Shown piece by piece: positions 26,435 to 28,618 of a stretch of DNA of 28,618 bases. The notes below the pieces were generated by a model. That model was given only the letters and a program-made list of their open reading frames with translations. It did not search any database and was not told where the DNA came from. The DNA lies in contig JNET01029709.1 in NCBI GenBank assembly GCA_000697455.1, positions 1 through 28,618 of the forward strand. Reading direction: 5' to 3'. The DNA is from Basidiobolus heterosporus B8920 (taxonomy: Eukaryota > Basidiobolomycota > Basidiobolomycetes > Basidiobolales > Basidiobolaceae). How positions within the stretch are numbered: the stretch's first letter is position 1; every line of letters begins with the position of its first letter. A program made the position numbers and the translations under genes.

Positions 26435-26782
26435 TGTTGTGAGATTCTGGAAGTTATTAGAAGTGACTTGGAGAATTAGAAGTATATTTAGTTTTCACTT
26501 GTAGATTCATTGAGTGAAAAGTTGACCTTTATGCTTTGGTCAAGAAGTAAGAAAGCAACATGTCTGATGAGCTAAGGAAGGTCCCAGGAGTATATGTGCA
26601 AAGTGTGGGGTCATTTCGACATGTTTGAAAAAGTCAAGTATTCTGGGTACTTCTAAGTTGGTGAAAAATATTCCAAGTAAAACCCAAGTGTGAATTCTGG
26701 GTGGAAGGAAATTGCCAAGTAAATATAATAAGGATGAGATCAAGTATGAATAATCAGGTGCTAAATTATGGGAATTTCAACA
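26435..26782 (-). repeat. Complete copia LTR (348 bp), copy F
   Basis: Bounded by TGTTG at 26435-26439 and CAACA at 26778-26782, a 5-bp inverted terminus. It lies directly after the polypurine tract and pol end on the minus strand, so it is the element's 3' LTR. It is the best-preserved copy and the reference for the others. Confidence 0.85.
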
Positions 26783-26792
26783 CTCCACTCAA

Positions 26793-27311
26793 CTAAATAT
26801 TCATACACACTAATCCTAAGTGATTTCTTAAATATTCAAATTTCTCTCTAGCTAATGGTTTGGTTAAGATGTCTGCAACCATTTGTTCAGTTGGACAATA
26901 AACCAAGTCTACTAACTTATTTTCTATAGCTTCTCTGATAAAGTGGTGCTTAATATCTATGTGCTTACTTCTGGCATGAAATGTTTGATTTCTTGCTAAT
27001 TGAATACAACTTTGATTATCTTGCAATATAGTAATGGTGAATCTTGAATAAAGCCCAAGTTTTTCAATAGTTTTCTTAACCACATTGCCACTTGTGTAGC
27101 TTCACAGGTAGCCATATATTCTGCTTTGGTAGTTGAAATTGCAACTGTAGGTTGTTTCTTTGAATTCCAAGAAATTGCTCCATTACAGCAAAGAAAGATA
27201 TATCCAGTTGTGGATCTTCTGTCATCAATATCTTGTTCCCAATTAGCATCAGAGTATCCCAGGAGATCATATCCTGATCCAGAATATGTATACTTTAAGC
27301 AAAGATCAATA
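26793..27311 (-). pseudogene. Ty1/copia RNase H / 3' pol fragment, copy F
   Basis: This is the C-terminal part of a copia polyprotein. From 27311 leftward it reads His-Ile-Asp-Leu-Cys-Leu-Lys-Tyr-Thr, then the RNase H motif Gly-Tyr-Ser-Asp-Ala-Asn-Trp, Asp-Asp-Arg-Arg-Ser-Thr-Thr-Gly-Tyr, Ile-Ser-Trp-Asn-Ser-Lys-Lys-Gln, Thr-Lys-Ala-Glu-Tyr-Met-Ala, Asp-Asn-Gln-Ser (near 27020) and Asp-Ile-Leu-Thr-Lys-Pro-Leu near the end. The frame changes by one base near 27040, between Gly-Phe-Ile-Gln-Asp-Ser-Pro and Ile-Thr-Ile-Leu-Gln-Asp-Asn. The pol upstream of 27311 is missing because a gypsy LTR starts there. Non-functional. Confidence 0.88.
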
Positions 27312-27699
27312 TGTGAGTATTCAAAGTGCGTTAGTTCCCTTTTTTACTATGGTAGTTATTCTCATATCAGATTTCCAATCTAATTCTTACTTTAATCCTT
27401 GATCGCGTTCTTAAAACAATCATCTTATCCCATACTAAATCGTTGCATATCTTGTTGTTTATCACACCACTATATTGTTCATATTATCTTTACTTATTAT
27501 GTACAATGATATACATGAATGCTTAGTGAAGAATTGTATAAGAAGAAGAAATGATAATAAAGAAACAAAGTCTTTTATTGGAGAAAGAAAGTAATCATCC
27601 TTCTGCAAGTTCACACTACTACCTTCTATTGGAGCTATTGAGAACAAGGTACGTTGATCTGACCAAGCTCTCCCACCTATTAGGATCAGCGGAACCACA
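27312..27699 (+). repeat. Candidate 5' LTR of a Ty3/gypsy element
   Basis: It begins TGTG exactly where the copia RNase H homology ends and finishes CACA a few bases before a primer-binding-site-like sequence and a gag ORF. No second LTR copy is in the window, so the limits rest on TG/CA ends and context. Length would be 388 bp. Confidence 0.5.
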
Positions 27700-27703
27700 T
27701 ATT

Positions 27704-27720
27704 TGGTGCCACCTCTGCGG
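27704..27720 (+). other. Candidate gypsy primer-binding site
   Basis: TGGTGCCACCTCTGCGG starts with the TGG complementary to tRNA CCA ends, just after the candidate LTR and 18 nt before gag. The matching tRNA is not identified. Confidence 0.5.
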
Positions 27721-27737
27721 ACTAACAAAGTAGTCAA

Positions 27738-28613
27738 ATGGGGTCCCCAGCAAAATTGAAAGACTTCAAGGGACAGAAGGAGAAGGCTCTTGAATGGTTT
27801 GACAAATTTGAGAGGTATGCCCGTAGAGAAGGATGGGATGAAAGCGTGAAAGTAGATGAGTTTGGTAGCTCTATGGAAGGTCTTGCCTGGAGATGGTATT
27901 ATGGGCTAAGTGAAGATATCAAAAAAGCATGGAAGGACCTTGAGGAAGCCTTCCGCAAACGGTTTCTTTATGCAGAAAATCATCACTATGAAAGTCTTCT
28001 AGCTACAGCTCAGGTGAGAAGTTTGGAAAGTTACGAGACATACACTGAGTTGTTTGTCCAAAGAGCATGGTGCCTCTCAAAGAATTCTATTTCTGAAGAA
28101 CAGTTGATGAAATATTATGTGATGGGGCTTGACAAAAAAATAAGAGGAAGAGCATCAGAAGAAAGAAGATATGCTAAAACACTTCAAGAGCTAGTCAAAG
28201 GTGTACCGGAAATTATCATCTTAAGAGGATACCTATATGGCGATACCGATGATAAAGGAGTAAGTGTACCTTGTAAAAAAGAAATGAGGAAGTATTCAAA
28301 AGACGATGAATTAGAAGAGTTAAGACAAAAAATTAAAGAACTCTCTCTTAATCAAGTTCAAAGAACACCTTCTGAAAGCAAAAAGGTGTGGGATGCTATT
28401 TCTGAAATTAACAGAAAGATGGAGACAATCATGAGCCAATTAGAGGAGCCTCGCCGTAAATATCCATGCTATGTTTGTGGAGAAACGGGGCATTGAGCTC
28501 ATGAATGCAAGAAATGTTATAGGAAGGAAACGGTACGAATCTCTCAAGAAGAAAGAAGAGCGGCAAAAATCAGGGTCCCTCCGATGGAGGCCCAAGGGAC
28601 TCAACACATTTAA
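27738..28613 (+). pseudogene. Ty3/gypsy gag with an internal stop in the zinc knuckle
   Basis: Gag of a Ty3/gypsy retrotransposon. The first ~150 residues are a Retrotrans_gag domain: Ala-Leu-Glu-Trp-Phe-Asp-Lys-Phe-Glu-Arg-Tyr, Gly-Leu-Ala-Trp-Arg-Trp-Tyr, Phe-Arg-Lys-Arg-Phe and Leu-Glu-Ser-Tyr-Glu-Thr-Tyr. A charged segment with coiled-coil character follows (195-240), then a CCHC zinc knuckle beginning Cys-Tyr-Val-Cys-Gly-Glu-Thr-Gly-His. TGA at 28494-28496 interrupts the knuckle straight after the His. The same frame continues Ala-His-Glu-Cys, completing CX2CX4HX4C, and runs to a TAA at 28611-28613. So the gag is otherwise intact with one nonsense codon. Pol would lie beyond the window. 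Confidence 0.82.
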
Positions 28614-28618
28614 GCCCT

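Noticed and set aside
1-28618. CRISPR arrays, bacterial operons, riboswitches, prophage or integron structure
   Set aside because: None seen; introns, TATA boxes and retroelements show eukaryotic nuclear DNA.

Overview
The window looks like nuclear DNA of a filamentous or early-diverging fungus. The signs are short GT-AG introns (52-154 nt), TATA boxes 45-60 nt upstream of start codons, tiny secreted proteins, a fungal-type myotubularin, a berberine-bridge-type FAD oxidase, an MFS sugar porter, and fungal Ty1/copia and Ty3/gypsy retroelements. I cannot place the species; a lineage outside the Dikarya is only a guess.

Left flank (1-5.8 kb): a graveyard of nested retroelements. At least three copies of one copia family are present as gag pieces, LTRs and an RNase H tail, with a decayed Ty3/gypsy pol lying between them. 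Also here are a 364-bp MITE-like element with TA target duplication, sitting on a chimeric junction, and a decayed tRNA-like sequence. The copia LTRs run TGTTG...CAACA. They are followed by a 12-nt primer-binding site complementary to the anticodon arm of initiator tRNA-Met, which implies half-tRNA priming.

Secretome cluster (6.2-8.8 kb): a cysteine-rich 81-aa secreted protein, a broken copy of it with its promoter, two paralogous small Ser/Thr-rich proteins that may be GPI-anchored, and a 45-aa pre-peptide with a lysine/alanine-rich cationic mature part.

Core genes (9-23.7 kb): a dual-specificity phosphatase; a seven-exon myotubularin whose splicing I could reconstruct fully in frame (560 aa); a long PPR protein with 16 in-phase 35-residue repeats; an orphan polytopic membrane protein with one intron; a secreted FAD-dependent oxidase with two introns (499 aa); a RimJ/RimL-like GNAT acetyltransferase; and an MFS sugar transporter. 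Both phosphatases are intact CX5R enzymes. No operon-like pathway joins these genes.

Right flank (23.7-28.6 kb): copia 3'-end remnants surround a two-exon gene for an 83-aa single-pass membrane protein with a PPPY motif. This gene is too short and too interrupted for simple ORF finding. The window ends in a Ty3/gypsy element (candidate LTR, PBS, gag) that has inserted into a copia RNase H fragment and carries a stop codon inside its zinc knuckle.

The observations most worth following are the PPR protein with a partly readable RNA code, the PPxY micro-membrane protein, the secreted-protein cluster with its broken duplicate, the initiator half-tRNA PBS, and the MITE at a retroelement junction.
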